Shown: positions 57,254-58,584 of the stretch, piece by piece
How the letters are laid out: each line of letters opens with the position of its first letter
Position numbering within the stretch: the first letter of the stretch is position 1
Origin: Ardenticatenaceae bacterium
GTDB taxonomy: Bacteria; Chloroflexota; Anaerolineae; Promineifilales; Promineifilaceae
DNA length: 58,584 nucleotides
NCBI GenBank assembly: GCA_020634215.1
Contig: JACKCD010000034.1
Span: 1 to 58,584, forward strand
Direction of reading: 5' to 3'
Program-made: the position numbers and the translations under genes
The notes under the pieces: model-generated
Database searches by the model: none
The model's input: only the letters and a program-made list of their open reading frames with translations
Told to the model about the DNA's origin: nothing

Positions 57254-58153
57254 ATGAGTAAACGGCCGTTAACGGGGTTGCAAGTAGTGGGGGTGCGGTA
57301 TCGCTATAGCCATCAGGCGAAGCGGGATGAACGGGCACTGGATGCGTATGGGCGGTCGGGGGTGTATGAAACGGCCGTTGTGCCTTATGAAGTGGTGGAG
57401 CCGGAAATGCCAGAGGAGAAACGGTTGCCTGATGAGCCGGATAACATTGGGCTGCTGGGTGGCGCAATTGCCGAGGCGGTGGCGCATGGGCGGCGGGCCG
57501 GCCGGGCAATTTTGATGACCGGTGGGGATTGCTCGCATATTTCGGGGGTGCTGGGCGGTTTGCAGGATGTGCATGGGTCGTCGGTGCGGGTGGGGCTGGT
57601 TTGGTTTGATGCGCACGGGGATTTTAATACGCCAAAGACAACGCTGTCGGGGATGTTGGGGGGGATGCCGGTGGCAGTGTGTGCAGGGCTGGCTTTTCCG
57701 CGCTGGCGGGAGCTGTCGCATATGGTGGCACCGCTGCCGACTGATAGGATTGTAATGGTGGATGTGCGAAATTTGGATGCGCCAGAGGAGGCGTTGATTA
57801 AGGCGACGGATGTGGTGATTGCGGCGGCGGCGAAGGGGTTTGCGGGAGTGGATTTGGAAACGGCCGTTTCTGCCCTGGCCGACCGCTGCGACATGCTCTA
57901 TCTGCACATTGATTCCGACATTTTGGATGAACGGTATGTGCCAAACCACGGGACAAAGGAGCCAAACGGGCCGGATATGGCGCAGGTGCTGGCAGCAGTA
58001 GATACGGTGATGGCGACGGGAAAGGTGGCAGTAACGGCCGTTGTTTCCGTCTATGGTGAGGGAGAAGGGAGCGAGACGACGGTAGCCTCAGGGGTTGAGT
58101 TGATTCGGGGTTGCTTGGATGCTTGGCGACAGTATGGTATGGCCGGTCTGTGA
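57254..58153 (+). CDS. Arginase/agmatinase family (ureohydrolase) protein
   Basis: This 299-residue protein has the binuclear-metal motifs of ureohydrolases: LMTGGDCSHISG, VWFDAHGDFNTP and YLHIDSDILDERYVPNH. The first motif departs from the usual G-G-D-H-S: the histidine position is a cysteine, with a histidine two residues later. Metal use or substrate may therefore differ from arginase. The C-terminal SVYGEGEGSETTVASGVELI has the family glutamate. GAGGAGG upstream supports the start. It faces the dimethylargininase-like gene and is followed by a strong terminator. Confidence 0.87.
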   Translation: MSKRPLTGLQVVGVRYRYSHQAKRDERALDAYGRSGVYETAVVPYEVVEPEMPEEKRLPDEPDNIGLLGGAIAEAVAHGRRAGRAILMTGGDCSHISGVLGGLQDVHGSSVRVGLVWFDAHGDFNTPKTTLSGMLGGMPVAVCAGLAFPRWRELSHMVAPLPTDRIVMVDVRNLDAPEEALIKATDVVIAAAAKGFAGVDLETAVSALADRCDMLYLHIDSDILDERYVPNHGTKEPNGPDMAQVLAAVDTVMATGKVAVTAVVSVYGEGEGSETTVASGVELIRGCLDAWRQYGMAGL

Positions 58154-58182
58154 ATGATTTCTGTACAAATCTAACAGGGCAT

Positions 58183-58225
58183 AAACAAAGATGCTTGTGC
58201 CTGTTGAGCACAAGCATCTTTGTTT
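58183..58225. terminator. Bidirectional terminator between convergent genes
   Basis: AAACAAAGATGCTTGTGC (58183-58200), loop CTGTTGA, GCACAAGCATCTTTGTTT (58208-58225) is a perfect 18-pair stem with A- and T-rich ends. Confidence 0.9.
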
Positions 58226-58249
58226 GGGAATGTCCCTGGGAACCAGGTT

Positions 58250-58584
58250 TTAAGGAGTCACTGGATTGAAACAGAGAGAACCAATGGCAAATTTTGGATC
58301 GGAGACATGAGCAGGATCGATATCATTGGAAAAAGTCAACTCTACACGTGCCATTCCGGGTTCCGATAGCCTAAACAAGTGATTGCCAACTTCACCTTCC
58401 TTCGCTGTTAGCGCATCGCCGGAAAACCATAAATCCCCCATTGAACCAGCATGTGGGCGGATCCTTTTTTCGCTCGTATATGTGATTTGATTTTGGGCTA
58501 CGGGATTACCATCCGCATCAAAACCTGTTAATTTGATTTCATGTGCTGTTGCTAACAGCGGATTAAAATCACCATAATCCAAAA
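58250..58584 (-). CDS. Unknown protein, C-terminal fragment
   Basis: This minus-strand frame enters from the right edge and stops at 58250, giving the last 111 residues. It includes HEIKLTGFDADGNPVAQNQI and ARVELTFSNDIDPAHVSDPK and ends SLCFNPVTP. The pattern of short strands and polar loops looks like an extracellular beta-sandwich repeat. No family is recognised, and the 5' end is outside the window. Its composition is somewhat more A/T-rich than the neighbours. Confidence 0.6.
   Translation of the reverse strand, partial: LDYGDFNPLLATAHEIKLTGFDADGNPVAQNQITYTSEKRIRPHAGSMGDLWFSGDALTAKEGEVGNHLFRLSEPGMARVELTFSNDIDPAHVSDPKFAIGSLCFNPVTP

Overview
The window reads as a chromosomal segment of a GC-rich, filamentous-type member of the Chloroflexota (Anaerolineae/Ardenticatenia-like). 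This placement is an inference from gene content and style, not from a marker gene: proline/threonine- or glutamate/alanine-rich linkers on lipoproteins, a DUF2339 membrane protein, form II CoxSLM, several toxin-antitoxin pairs, and a very abundant 10-bp palindrome AACGGCCGTT. No rRNA, tRNA or CRISPR array was recognised.

Layout. Positions 1-640 hold the start of a degenerate GT51 (penicillin-binding-protein-type) gene. Positions 798-11174 hold an alpha-oxoamine synthase and then a branched-chain-amino-acid-type (Liv) ABC transporter operon (livG, acyl-CoA synthetase, livH, livM, livK, livF, PaaK-like ligase) followed by clpS; the layout suggests import of an organic acid coupled to CoA activation. 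Positions 11280-26251 are mixed housekeeping and enzyme genes: EamA exporter, dienelactone hydrolase, DUF2339, Pcm-like methyltransferase, a membrane-anchored solute-binding-like protein, P-loop kinase, YqeY, hydrolase, M20 peptidase, enolase-superfamily enzyme, uvrC, peroxiredoxin. Positions 26608-32083 carry LysM and SH3-like surface proteins, dihydrolipoyl dehydrogenase and a secreted DUF4874/DUF4832-type protein. Positions 32068-35982 (minus) are an ECF vitamin transporter operon (S component, fused double ATPase, EcfT) into which a DUF433/DUF5615-type toxin-antitoxin pair has been placed. Positions 36202-36909 hold hicAB and a small ORF. Positions 37027-42489 hold mutS2, a HAD hydrolase, a TPR protein, a UDP-glucose-4-epimerase-like enzyme and rlmH.

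Positions 42591-46073 are a vapBC pair whose toxin gene is split by an IS66-family element (8-bp target duplication), which is itself split by an IS1-like element (second 8-bp duplication). After an orphan histidine kinase comes a coxG-S-L-M operon (47695-52269) whose large subunit has the form II motif AYRGAGR. The remainder holds a STAS protein, a DUF1684 protein, exported proteins including a PrsA/SurA-like isomerase, a dimethylargininase-like enzyme facing an arginase-like enzyme, and the start of an unknown gene.

Two sequence-wide systems stand out beyond the genes. First, AACGGCCGTT recurs roughly every 0.7-0.8 kb, inside genes in all three frames (read as T-A-V, N-G-R or K-R-P-F), but I saw none in the IS or toxin-antitoxin DNA. 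Second, many intergenic gaps are filled by heptanucleotide tandem repeats of several unrelated sequence families (CAGTAAT, GGAGATT, GGCAAGT, GGTGTGG, GGTGCGT, CCAATAA, TTACGAT), usually followed by their own inverted copies so that each forms a long hairpin. Several genes directly after such blocks have no Shine-Dalgarno sequence, and other genes have a TATAAT box placed so that the transcript would start at or next to the ATG.
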